From Anaerolineales bacterium (GTDB lineage: Bacteria; Chloroflexota; Anaerolineae; Anaerolineales; Villigracilaceae), in the NCBI GenBank assembly GCA_020847355.1, contig JADLCG010000053.1, positions 1-22,066 of the forward strand: 22,066 nucleotides of DNA. The letters run 5' to 3'. This document shows, piece after piece, positions 15,465 to 22,066 of the stretch. The notes beneath the pieces were generated by a model. It did no database searches. It worked only from the letters and a program-made list of their open reading frames with translations, and was not told where the DNA came from. Made by a program: the position numbers and the translations under genes. Position 1 is the stretch's first letter, and every line of letters starts with the position of its first letter.

Positions 15465-15536
15465 AAAATTTATTTCGACTGACTATTTAGCTGGCGCTTT
15501 TATAACTGAGACGGTTAATAACAGGGTTAGGATTGT

Positions 15537-16952
15537 TCAAGCCTCGCCCTGCGTTATTGTAGATTGCAGGCGGATGGCAGTGGCTAATTCCTGCCGATGG
15601 TTTTTCAGCCCGAGCGTAAGAAATGCCAATAGGAGCGCTAGAATGCTGATCGTTAAGTAAGCCGCGCTGTAACCGTTTGCCCCGCCGCCGGCGGATGCCG
15701 CAATCGCCCCAACCAAGGCGCTGCTGATTAATTGTCCAATGCTGGTGAAAACTGCAATTGCGCCTTGCGCCGAAGTCCTTTCAGATTCAGGGGCTTCGTT
15801 GAGCATGATGTAACGCACCGGCGCGCCGAGCAAAGCGGAAAGCCCCAGCCCGATGATAATGCCTGCGAGGATGAACATCCATAAGGCGGAGTTGAAAAAG
15901 CCGAATAAAAGCGCGCCAAGCGCCAGAAGAATCGTCCCAACGGTAACGACGATTTTGGAGCCAAACTTATCGAGCAGTTTGCCGGAAAGCGGCGAGCCAA
16001 CGGCGAGCGCCAACACAACGGGCATAAGCAAGTAACTGGCGGAATGTTTGTCAACTGTGTGGGGCATGGCGGCGATAGCTAAAGCCGGCAGAAAGACCAT
16101 GCTCACTTCGCCGATGCCCGCCCCAGCGGAGAGCGCGCTGGCTAAGATAGATTGACGACTCTGAAACAAGGTCAAATGCAAAATTGGATCGGCTGATCTT
16201 TTTTCAATGGCGCCGAAGACGAAGAGCAGAATTGCGGCAAGCAATAGAAAAGGCAGAACGTTGAGCGAAAATAAACTAGCCGTAAAGTTGGCTATATCAA
16301 TTTGATTGAGCGCGTAGGCAAAGGCAGAAAGCAGAATGCCAAGCGTTAACATGCCTGCCCAATCGAAGGCGCCGCGCGTTTCAGGGCGATTGGCGGGGAG
16401 CAAATTCCAGCCTAAGATTCCTACAAGTAAAGCGATGGGCAGGTTAATGATGAACAGCCATTCCCAAGTTGCAAAGGTCATAATGATTCCGCCTAGAATG
16501 GGACCGATGAGAAACGCCAGCCCGAAGACTGCGCCAATGATCCCAAGCGCGCCGCCGCGTTTTTCGGGAGGGAAGGTATCGCCAATCACGGCGCTGGCAA
16601 CCGGGAAGATGCCGCCCGCGCCAAAACCTTGCAGGGCGCGTCCGATCAGCAGAACTGCGAATAAGTTGGCTGGCGCGAGCGCGACGATGAGCGAACCAAG
16701 CCCAAAGAGCGCTACATCCAGCGTGTAAATCAAACGGCGGCTGAAGAGATCGGAAAGTTTTGCCATGAGCGGCGTGCCGATTAAATTGAATAAGACGTAA
16801 ATGCTGAAAGTCCAGGTGAGGGCGCGATCGCCAACGCCGAAGAAGTTTTGGATGGGGGGTAGGGCTGGCGCGATGATAGCGATATCCAACGCGCCCATTA
16901 ATACGCCTAGAAAAAGAACCAATAAAATTTGATTGCGGTTGTTTGCGTGCAT
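15537..16952 (-). CDS. MFS drug exporter, DHA2 (EmrB/QacA) type
   Basis: A 471-residue proton-coupled exporter with about 14 predicted membrane helices, typical of the DHA2 branch. The first helix carries GALDIAIIAPALPPI, matching the D1-type motif (LDxTIVNVALP). Motif A appears as AKLSDLFSRRLIY in the loop after helix 2. Motif C-like FLIGPILGGII lies in helix 5. AAGGAGA (16958-16964) is 5 nt before the ATG. The gene has its own strong promoter with an operator over the start site, and a tetR-type gene follows downstream, so it is probably induced by a toxic substrate. The substrate cannot be told from sequence. Confidence 0.93.
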   Translation of the reverse strand: MHANNRNQILLVLFLGVLMGALDIAIIAPALPPIQNFFGVGDRALTWTFSIYVLFNLIGTPLMAKLSDLFSRRLIYTLDVALFGLGSLIVALAPANLFAVLLIGRALQGFGAGGIFPVASAVIGDTFPPEKRGGALGIIGAVFGLAFLIGPILGGIIMTFATWEWLFIINLPIALLVGILGWNLLPANRPETRGAFDWAGMLTLGILLSAFAYALNQIDIANFTASLFSLNVLPFLLLAAILLFVFGAIEKRSADPILHLTLFQSRQSILASALSAGAGIGEVSMVFLPALAIAAMPHTVDKHSASYLLMPVVLALAVGSPLSGKLLDKFGSKIVVTVGTILLALGALLFGFFNSALWMFILAGIIIGLGLSALLGAPVRYIMLNEAPESERTSAQGAIAVFTSIGQLISSALVGAIAASAGGGANGYSAAYLTISILALLLAFLTLGLKNHRQELATAIRLQSTITQGEA

Positions 16953-16974
16953 ACGTGTCTCCTTGAGTGAACCG

Positions 16975-16998
16975 AACTTACTGACCGCTCGGTAAGTT
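16975..16998. promoter_or_regulatory. TetR-type operator at the exporter promoter
   Basis: A 24-bp imperfect palindrome has perfect outer arms AACTTAC (16975-16981) and GTAAGTT (16992-16998) around a CGAGCGGTCA-like core on the minus strand. It begins right after the -10 box of the exporter promoter, so a bound dimer would cover the transcription start. Sites of this form are typical of TetR-family repressors of efflux pumps. Confidence 0.8.
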
Positions 16999-16999
16999 G

Positions 17000-17028
17000 A
17001 ATATACTCAGGCGAGGCGAATCTGTCAA
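17000..17028 (-). promoter_or_regulatory. Strong sigma-70-type promoter of the MFS gene
   Basis: On the minus strand a consensus TTGACA (17028-17023) is separated by 17 nt from TATATT (17005-17000). The TetR-type operator follows at once. Confidence 0.8.
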
Positions 17029-17121
17029 GGAGTGAATAGGCTTGTGCGGAAGCGAGCAATTCGGCGATATGTCTAGACTTTTTAGAGATGATTATTTTTA
17101 CTATAAAAATCATAAATATTG

Positions 17122-17130
17122 TGGTATGAT
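17122..17130 (+). promoter_or_regulatory. Possible extended -10 promoter of metE
   Basis: TGG-TATGAT forms an extended -10 element about 90 nt before metE. No good -35 is seen. A small inverted repeat, TTAGC (17154-17158) and GCTAA (17168-17172), lies in the leader. I see no S-box, cobalamin riboswitch or clear MetR site. Confidence 0.35.
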
Positions 17131-17219
17131 TGCCATATACAATTTAGGGCTTTTTAGCGAATATTTGGCTAATAAATTGCATTAACCCCAAATCACAACG
17201 AATAAAAGAGGATTACAAC

Positions 17220-19511
17220 ATGACACTTGCGGCAAACCTTGGATACCCGCGCTTGGGCGCGAAGCGTGAATTGAAATGGGCTTTAGAAAGTTATTGGGCA
17301 GGCAAAACCAGCGCGGCGGATTTACTGCAGACCGCCAAAGCCTTACGGCTGGAACATTGGCAAACCCAACAAGCCGCGGGCATTGACGTAATTCCTTCCA
17401 ACGATTTTTCATTATACGATCACGTTTTGGATACTACGCTGATGGTTGGAGCCGTGCCTCAGCGCTATGCCAAACTTAATCAGCCGACCGCTTTGGATTT
17501 ATATTTTGCGATGGCGCGCGGGACGCAACAAGGCGAGACGAGTTTCGCCGCGATGGAAATGACCAAATGGTTCGATACGAACTATCATTACATTGTTCCA
17601 GAAATTGAACCGCATCAAACTTATCGCTTGGCTTCTACTAAAGTTGTGGATGAATTTATCGAGGCGAAAGAAGCGGGGATTCACACCCGCCCGGTCTTGT
17701 TTGGACCTGTATCTTATCTGCTGTTGAGCAAATCTACTTCTGCGGATGGCGTTCCGCTCGATACGCTCTCTCAACTTTTGCCAGTGTATGTGGAAGCGCT
17801 ACAGCGCCTCGCCGCCGCCGGAGCGGACTGGGCGCAAATAGACGAGCCGTGCCTCGTTTTGGACTTGGATGAATCCGCGCGCAAAGCCTACGCTGACGCA
17901 TACAATCAATTGGGGCAGGTTGCCAATATCCGCTTGTTGATCGCGACTTACTTCGGCGCTTTGGGAGATAATTTAGAACTGGCGGCGGGCTTGCCGGTTT
18001 ACGGCTTACACATTGATTTGGCGCGCGCGCCTGAGCAATTGGAAAAAGTTTTGGCGCAATTGCCTGCGGAGAAAACGCTCTCGTTAGGCGTTGTGGATGG
18101 GCGCAACGTTTGGCGCGCAGATTTGGATGCGGCGCTGAAAAAAGTTCAAACGGCGGTTAGCGCATTGGGCGCGGAGCGCGTGCAGATCGCGCCGAGTTGT
18201 TCGCTGATGTTTAGTCCGCATGATTTGAATCTGGAAACGAAGTTGGATGACGAACTGAAATCCTGGCTGGCGTTTGCGCGCCAGAAGCTGGATGAATTGG
18301 CGGCGCTTAAACAAGCTGTCAGCGGGGGAGCGGAAGCGGCGGCTGATTCGTTTACGGTCAGTCGCGCGGCGCTGAAGAGTCGCCATGCATCGGCGCGGAC
18401 GCATAATCCGCAAGTGCGCCAACGCCTTGAAGCGGTGAATGCATCTATGTTGAATCGCGCGCATGATTTTGAGACGCGCAAAATCGCGCAGGCTAAAAAA
18501 CTTGGCTTGCCGCCGTTGCCAACTACGACGATTGGTTCGTTTCCGCAAACTGCTGAAGTGCGCGCACAACGTTCGGCGAAGAATAAAGGCGCGTTAACGC
18601 AGGCGCAATATGACGAGTTTTTGAAAGCTGAAATCGCCCGCACAATTCAAAAACAGGAAGAGATCGGTTTGGATGTGCTGGTGCATGGCGAGTTTGAACG
18701 CACGGACATGGTTGAATACTTTGGCGAGCGGCTGACGGGCATTGCTTTCACGCAAAATGGTTGGGTGCAAAGTTATGGCTCGCGCGCGGTGCGTCCGCCG
18801 ATTATTTTTGGCGATGTCGCCCGCCCCGCGCCGATGACGGTCGCTTGGTCGGCTTATGCTCAAACGCTGACGAATAAACTGGTGAAAGGCATGTTGACCG
18901 GACCAGTCACGATTTTGGAATGGTCGTTCGTGCGCGACGATCAGCCGCGCTCGGTCACTTGCCGTCAATTGGCGCTGGCGATTCGCGATGAAGTTCTTGA
19001 TTTGGAAGGCGCTGGAATTCAGGTCATTCAAATTGACGAACCGGCTTTCCGCGAGGGTTTTCCTTTACGCAAAGCCGAACAAAACGATTATTTGAAATGG
19101 GCGATTGAGGCTTTCAAACTTTCCGCCAGCGGCGTGCGCGATGAAACGCAAATCCATACGCATATGTGCTATGCGGAATTTGATAACATCATCGAGGCGA
19201 TCGGGCTGATGGATGCGGACGTGATTTCAATCGAGGCTTCGCGCTCGAAGATGGAATTATTGGACGCTTTCAAACAATATCAATACCCGGGCGAGATTGG
19301 TCCCGGCATTTATGATATTCATTCGCCCAATATTCCTACGCAAGCCGAAATGGAAGATTTGCTGGAGCGAGCCGCGCAAGTTGTGCCAGTGGAACGCTTA
19401 TGGATCAATCCCGATTGCGGTTTGAAAACCAGACAGTGGGAACAAGTTATTCCCGCGCTGACAAATATGGTCAATGCCGCGCAGGCGCTGCGCCAACAAT
19501 TGAAAGTATAA
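17220..19511 (+). CDS. metE: Cobalamin-independent methionine synthase
   Basis: A 763-residue enzyme that transfers the methyl group of 5-methyltetrahydropteroyl-triglutamate to homocysteine, the last step of methionine synthesis in the cytoplasm. The N-terminal half starts TLAANLGYPRLGAKRELKWALE, as in other MetE proteins. The zinc ligands in the C-terminal barrel are His648 and Cys650 (HTHMCYAEF), Glu672 (ISIEASRSKM) and Cys733 (NPDCGLK). Their spacing (2, 22 and 61 residues) equals that of the E. coli ligands His641, Cys643, Glu665 and Cys726. AGAGGA (17207-17212) precedes the start. A terminator follows, so it is probably transcribed alone. Confidence 0.97.
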   Translation: MTLAANLGYPRLGAKRELKWALESYWAGKTSAADLLQTAKALRLEHWQTQQAAGIDVIPSNDFSLYDHVLDTTLMVGAVPQRYAKLNQPTALDLYFAMARGTQQGETSFAAMEMTKWFDTNYHYIVPEIEPHQTYRLASTKVVDEFIEAKEAGIHTRPVLFGPVSYLLLSKSTSADGVPLDTLSQLLPVYVEALQRLAAAGADWAQIDEPCLVLDLDESARKAYADAYNQLGQVANIRLLIATYFGALGDNLELAAGLPVYGLHIDLARAPEQLEKVLAQLPAEKTLSLGVVDGRNVWRADLDAALKKVQTAVSALGAERVQIAPSCSLMFSPHDLNLETKLDDELKSWLAFARQKLDELAALKQAVSGGAEAAADSFTVSRAALKSRHASARTHNPQVRQRLEAVNASMLNRAHDFETRKIAQAKKLGLPPLPTTTIGSFPQTAEVRAQRSAKNKGALTQAQYDEFLKAEIARTIQKQEEIGLDVLVHGEFERTDMVEYFGERLTGIAFTQNGWVQSYGSRAVRPPIIFGDVARPAPMTVAWSAYAQTLTNKLVKGMLTGPVTILEWSFVRDDQPRSVTCRQLALAIRDEVLDLEGAGIQVIQIDEPAFREGFPLRKAEQNDYLKWAIEAFKLSASGVRDETQIHTHMCYAEFDNIIEAIGLMDADVISIEASRSKMELLDAFKQYQYPGEIGPGIYDIHSPNIPTQAEMEDLLERAAQVVPVERLWINPDCGLKTRQWEQVIPALTNMVNAAQALRQQLKV

Positions 19512-19532
19512 GAATCAGCGTTGGTCACGTCC

Positions 19533-19564
19533 AAGAATATATTGGTTGGAAAATATTCTTTTGA
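19533..19564 (+). terminator. Terminator after metE
   Basis: AAGAATAT (19533-19540) pairs with ATATTCTT (19553-19560), with a few more inner pairs around the loop GGTTGG, and leads into a T-run. It sits between the metE stop and the next ribosome binding site. Confidence 0.7.
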
Positions 19565-19576
19565 TAGGAGCGGAAC

Positions 19577-20758
19577 ATGAAAACTTATCAGTATTTGATC
19601 GTGGGTAGCGGCATGGCCGCCGATGCGGCTGTGCGCGGAATCCGTGAATTGGATGCGGATGGCTCGATTGGTATGATCAGCGCTGAAGCGGATAAACCGT
19701 ATGCCCGCCCGCCGCTTTCCAAAGGCTTGTGGAAGGGCCGCCCATTGGAGAAGGTCTGGCGCGGCACGGAGAATCTCAAGGTTGAGTTTCAGCTTGGGCG
19801 CACAGTCACCGAATTGGATCCAACCGCAAAACGCGCGCGCGACGATCAAGGCGAAGAATACGCTTACGAAAAAATTTTGCTCGCCACTGGCGGCGCGCCG
19901 ATCCGCTTGCCGTTTGGCGAAGAACAGATTATCTATTATCGTACGCTGGCGGATTATCAACGCTTGCGCGCGCTGACTGAGCAAGGTGAGCGTTTTCTCG
20001 TGATTGGCGGCGGCTTCATCGGCTCGGAGATTGCGGCGGCGTTGAATATGCAAGGCAAGCAAGTGACAATGGTCTTTTTGGAGAACTCAATTGGCGAACG
20101 GATTTTCCCGCCGGAACTTTCGCAGTTTCTGAATGACGCTTATCGCAAGAAAGGCGTGGAATTGATCCCTGCCGACGGCGTGGAAAAGTTTGAGAAAACC
20201 GGCAACAGTTTCAAGGTCCAGACCAGAAGCGGAAAGACGTTTGAAGTGGACGGTGTTGTGGCTGGCTTGGGAGTCCGCCCGAATGTGGAGTTGGCGAAAT
20301 CCGCAGGTTTGAAGGTTGAGAACGGCATCGTGACGGACGATCATCTGCGCGCTTCCGCTCCAGATGTGTATGTGGCGGGCGACGTGGCGCTCTTTCCTCA
20401 TGCCGCGCTTGGAAAAATGATGCGCGTGGAGCATGAAGATAACGCTCTGCGGATGGGCAAGCAGGCTGGGCGCAATATGGCTGGCGCAAATGAAGCCTAT
20501 ACTCACGCGCCATATTTTTATTCCGATCTATTTGAATTTGGATATGAAGCGGTGGGTGAGTTGAATAGCAAAATGGAGATCGTTGCGGATTGGCAAGAGC
20601 CTTTCCAAAAGGGCGTTTTATATTATTTGGACGGCGTGCGCGTGCGCGGCGTGTTGTTGTGGAATGTGTGGAGCAAGGTCAAAGAGGCGGCGGCTTTGAT
20701 TGCGGAAGCGGGCCCCTTCACTGCGCAAGATTTGATCGGCAAAATCAAAGTGGAATAA
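19577..20758 (+). CDS. FAD-dependent NAD(P)H:ferredoxin reductase-like protein
   Basis: A 393-residue flavoprotein of the pyridine nucleotide-disulfide oxidoreductase superfamily, closest in style to rubredoxin/rhodocoxin/ferredoxin reductases and AIF. The FAD-binding GSGMAA motif lies at residues 10-15, followed by the ARPPLSKGLW segment (43-52) typical of ferredoxin reductases. The NAD(P)H-binding GGGFIG is at 144-149. The second FAD motif is VYVAGDVALFPH at 264-275. A C-terminal domain follows from about 320. There is no redox CxxC, so it is not a thioredoxin reductase. AGGAG (19566-19570) is 6 nt before ATG. It is 6 nt upstream of the next gene, so the two are co-transcribed. The electron-acceptor partner is not in the window. 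Confidence 0.9.
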   Translation: MKTYQYLIVGSGMAADAAVRGIRELDADGSIGMISAEADKPYARPPLSKGLWKGRPLEKVWRGTENLKVEFQLGRTVTELDPTAKRARDDQGEEYAYEKILLATGGAPIRLPFGEEQIIYYRTLADYQRLRALTEQGERFLVIGGGFIGSEIAAALNMQGKQVTMVFLENSIGERIFPPELSQFLNDAYRKKGVELIPADGVEKFEKTGNSFKVQTRSGKTFEVDGVVAGLGVRPNVELAKSAGLKVENGIVTDDHLRASAPDVYVAGDVALFPHAALGKMMRVEHEDNALRMGKQAGRNMAGANEAYTHAPYFYSDLFEFGYEAVGELNSKMEIVADWQEPFQKGVLYYLDGVRVRGVLLWNVWSKVKEAAALIAEAGPFTAQDLIGKIKVE

Positions 20759-20764
20759 GCGAAC

Positions 20765-21616
20765 ATGAATACGAATCGTATCGCAAATAAAGCAGAGCAG
20801 ATTAAGCAGGCTGAAGATTTTCGCAACCTGCATCACGGTTCGATTCTAATTTTGCCCAACGCTTGGGATGCCGCATCCGCCAAGATGTTTGAGCGGGCGG
20901 GCTTTGACGCAATCGCCACCACCAGCGCGGGAGTCGCTTCATCCTATGGTTATCCTGACGGCGAGATGTTGAGTCGCGCCGAAATGTTGGAGGTGGTCCA
21001 GCGAATCGCAAAGTCGGTCGCTGTGCCCGTCACTGCGGACATGGAAGCGGGATTCGGCGAAACGCCCGAAGAAATGGCTGAAACTGCCCGTCTCGTGCTT
21101 GAAGCGGGCGCGGTTGGGTTGAATCTGGAAGATGGGACGATCAACAAATCGTATCCGTTGGAAGACATTGCGCTTCAAGTTGAAAAAATAAAAGCCATGC
21201 GCGAAGCTGCACAGAGTTTCGGAGTCCCGCTGGTGATCAATGCGCGGACGGACGTGTATGAAAAAACTGATAAGCGCGACAAAGCCGCACTGGCGCAAGC
21301 CATTCAGCGCGGCAATGCCTATCGTGAAGCGGGCGCGGATTGTATCTTCGTCATCAGTGTGGACGACAAGCAGACCATTGCCGAACTTGTCCGCGAGATT
21401 GATGCGCCGATCAACGTGCTGGCTCGGCACGGAAGCCCGACTATCGCAGAGTTGAAAGAGCTCGGCGTGGCGCGAGTCAGTTTCGGGTCAATCCCGATGC
21501 GGGCGACCATGTCGCTGGTGGGAAGAATCGCGGACGAGTTGAAACAACATGGCACGTACAGTTTCGCGCAAGATATTTTGACTTATGGCGAAGTGAATCG
21601 TTATTTTGAAAAATAA
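20765..21616 (+). CDS. Isocitrate lyase/PEP mutase superfamily protein
   Basis: A 283-residue TIM-barrel protein. It shows LPNAWDAASAKMFERAGFDAI near 30-50, TTSAGVASSYGYPDG at 52-66, and the metal-site motifs TADMEAGFG (Asp92) and GLNLEDG (Glu122, Asp123). The KKCGH loop with the catalytic cysteine of isocitrate and methylisocitrate lyases is absent; the segment after LEDG reads TINKSYPLED. It therefore belongs with the PEP mutase/oxaloacetate-hydrolase-like branch, and the reaction is uncertain: C-C or P-C bond chemistry on a 2-oxo acid. It lies 6 nt after the flavoprotein gene, without a strong Shine-Dalgarno sequence, so translation is probably coupled. Confidence 0.88.
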   Translation: MNTNRIANKAEQIKQAEDFRNLHHGSILILPNAWDAASAKMFERAGFDAIATTSAGVASSYGYPDGEMLSRAEMLEVVQRIAKSVAVPVTADMEAGFGETPEEMAETARLVLEAGAVGLNLEDGTINKSYPLEDIALQVEKIKAMREAAQSFGVPLVINARTDVYEKTDKRDKAALAQAIQRGNAYREAGADCIFVISVDDKQTIAELVREIDAPINVLARHGSPTIAELKELGVARVSFGSIPMRATMSLVGRIADELKQHGTYSFAQDILTYGEVNRYFEK

Positions 21617-21648
21617 ATATAGCGCGGACTAATCTAATGAAACAAGAC

Positions 21649-21656
21649 GAGGTGAT
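21649..21656 (+). promoter_or_regulatory. Ribosome binding site of the UGA-containing DsbA gene
   Basis: GAGGTGAT is an 8-nt match to the anti-Shine-Dalgarno complement, with GAGG 6 nt before ATG 21659. It fixes the start only 15 codons upstream of the in-frame TGA and argues that the gene is actively translated. Confidence 0.75.
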
Positions 21657-21658
21657 AT

Positions 21659-22066
21659 ATGCAAAAGGCAATTCCTGAAATTTGGGAGTGGGCAGAATAC
21701 TACTGACCCTGGTGTTATGTTGCGGCCGTGCGCCTGCAAAAAATAGCTCCTGAATATGAAGGTCGCGTTCGAGTGGTGGATAAAGCTTTCCCGTTGGAAA
21801 TCTATGGCGGAGGTCCGCCTGACCGCCACGAACTTGAATTGGAAATTTGGCTCGCGGCTCTGCAAGAACCTGCGGCGACTTTCAAACCGTTCAGCGACGA
21901 TTTCCCCACGACCACGCTTCCCGCTTTCGATGCGGCATGGTGCGCGTTTCAACAAGGCGAGTCCATCGGACGTGATTTTGATCTGCGCATCCGCCGCGCG
22001 TTCTTCGCCGAAGGACGCAACATCGGCAAGCGCGAAGTGATGTTCGATCTCGCGCGCGAAGCGAAA
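21659..22066 (+). CDS. DsbA-family thiol oxidoreductase, likely selenoprotein (UGA as Sec), partial
   Basis: The frame from ATG 21659 reads MQKAIPEIWEWAEYY, then TGA (21704-21706), then PWCYVAAVRLQKIAPEYEG and on without a stop for 120 codons to the window edge. The fold signature is that of DsbA/FrnE-type thioredoxin-like proteins, where the first strand leads directly into a CPWC active site. The TGA stands exactly at the first, nucleophilic cysteine (codon 16), giving UPWC if read as selenocysteine. The second cysteine is Cys19. Further family-like sequence includes GGGPPDRHELELEIWLAALQEP and the RRAFFAEGRNIGKREVMFDLA helix. It is 42 nt after the PEP mutase-like gene and may be in the same operon. 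The alternative is a nonsense mutation or sequencing error (Cys TGC/TGT to TGA). The 3' end is missing. Confidence 0.72.
21720..21739 (+). promoter_or_regulatory. Candidate bacterial SECIS stem-loop
   Basis: TTGC (21720-21723) pairs with GCAA (21736-21739), and GGC (21724-21726) pairs with GCC (21732-21734). A single bulged T lies at 21735 and the loop is CGTGC. The loop begins 20 nt after the TGA, within the range seen for bacterial SECIS elements, and has a G. The bulged U is on the 3' side, unlike E. coli fdhF, and the stem is short, so support is modest. Confidence 0.4.

Noticed and set aside
16953..17219. Riboswitch (SAM or cobalamin) upstream of metE
   Set aside because: The leader is AT-rich with only short dyads; no conserved riboswitch core or long terminator/antiterminator pair is visible.
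21659..21706. DsbA gene as a simple pseudogene
   Set aside because: Not excluded, but less favoured: the only disruption is a TGA at the catalytic cysteine codon, the ribosome site is excellent and the downstream frame is intact.
21756..22040. Plus-strand ORF of 94 residues starting MKVAFEWW
   Set aside because: It is in another frame over the DsbA-family sequence; the frame from 21659 carries the recognisable protein.

Overview
The window looks like a chromosomal segment from a bacterium with respiratory nitrate metabolism, most likely a member of the Chloroflexota (Anaerolineae-like). I judge this from the style of the proteins: a cytoplasm-type NarGHJI preceded by a small cytochrome c, NnrS-like proteins, a TDT channel and a GHGIP-type CLC. 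No rRNA or marker gene is present, so the assignment is inference. Gene density is high, start sites mostly have good Shine-Dalgarno sequences, and no transposase, tRNA, rRNA or CRISPR array was seen.

Layout. (a) 1-1260: a possible tail of an upstream gene, then a lipoprotein alpha/beta hydrolase closed by a terminator. (b) 1316-9906, plus strand: a nitrate respiration operon. Its order is pseudo-receiver protein, membrane-tethered monohaem cytochrome c, narG, a structured 95-nt element, narH, narJ, narI and a TDT/SLAC1-type anion channel that could move nitrate or nitrite. (c) 9919-12262, minus strand: a MarR-led operon with a 12-TM NnrS-like protein and two small tandem four-TM paralogues. 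It is divergent from a CLC anion channel/transporter (12365-14233, plus). A palindrome sits in the spacer of the CLC promoter. (d) 14281-16952, minus strand: a DHA2-type MFS exporter, a DUF2269-like membrane protein and a TetR regulator. A textbook promoter and palindromic TetR-type operator lie just upstream of the exporter. (e) 17220-22066, plus strand: metE and its terminator, then a ferredoxin-reductase-like flavoprotein, a PEP mutase/isocitrate lyase superfamily protein and a DsbA-family gene that runs off the end.

The most striking observation is in that last gene. From a start with a near-perfect Shine-Dalgarno sequence (21649-21656), the frame reads 15 codons, meets an in-frame TGA at 21704-21706, then stays open to the window edge with clear DsbA-family sequence beginning P-W-C-Y. 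The TGA falls exactly where the first cysteine of a CPWC redox motif belongs. This suggests a selenocysteine-containing (UPWC) thiol oxidoreductase rather than a simple pseudogene. A small stem-loop with a bulged U follows, with its loop starting 20 nt after the TGA.

Taken together, sections b and c look like a nitrate/nitric-oxide handling island: nitrate reduction at the membrane, candidate anion channels for nitrate/nitrite exchange, and NnrS-type proteins linked in other bacteria to nitric oxide stress. Sections d and e are an unrelated efflux unit and a metabolic/redox unit.
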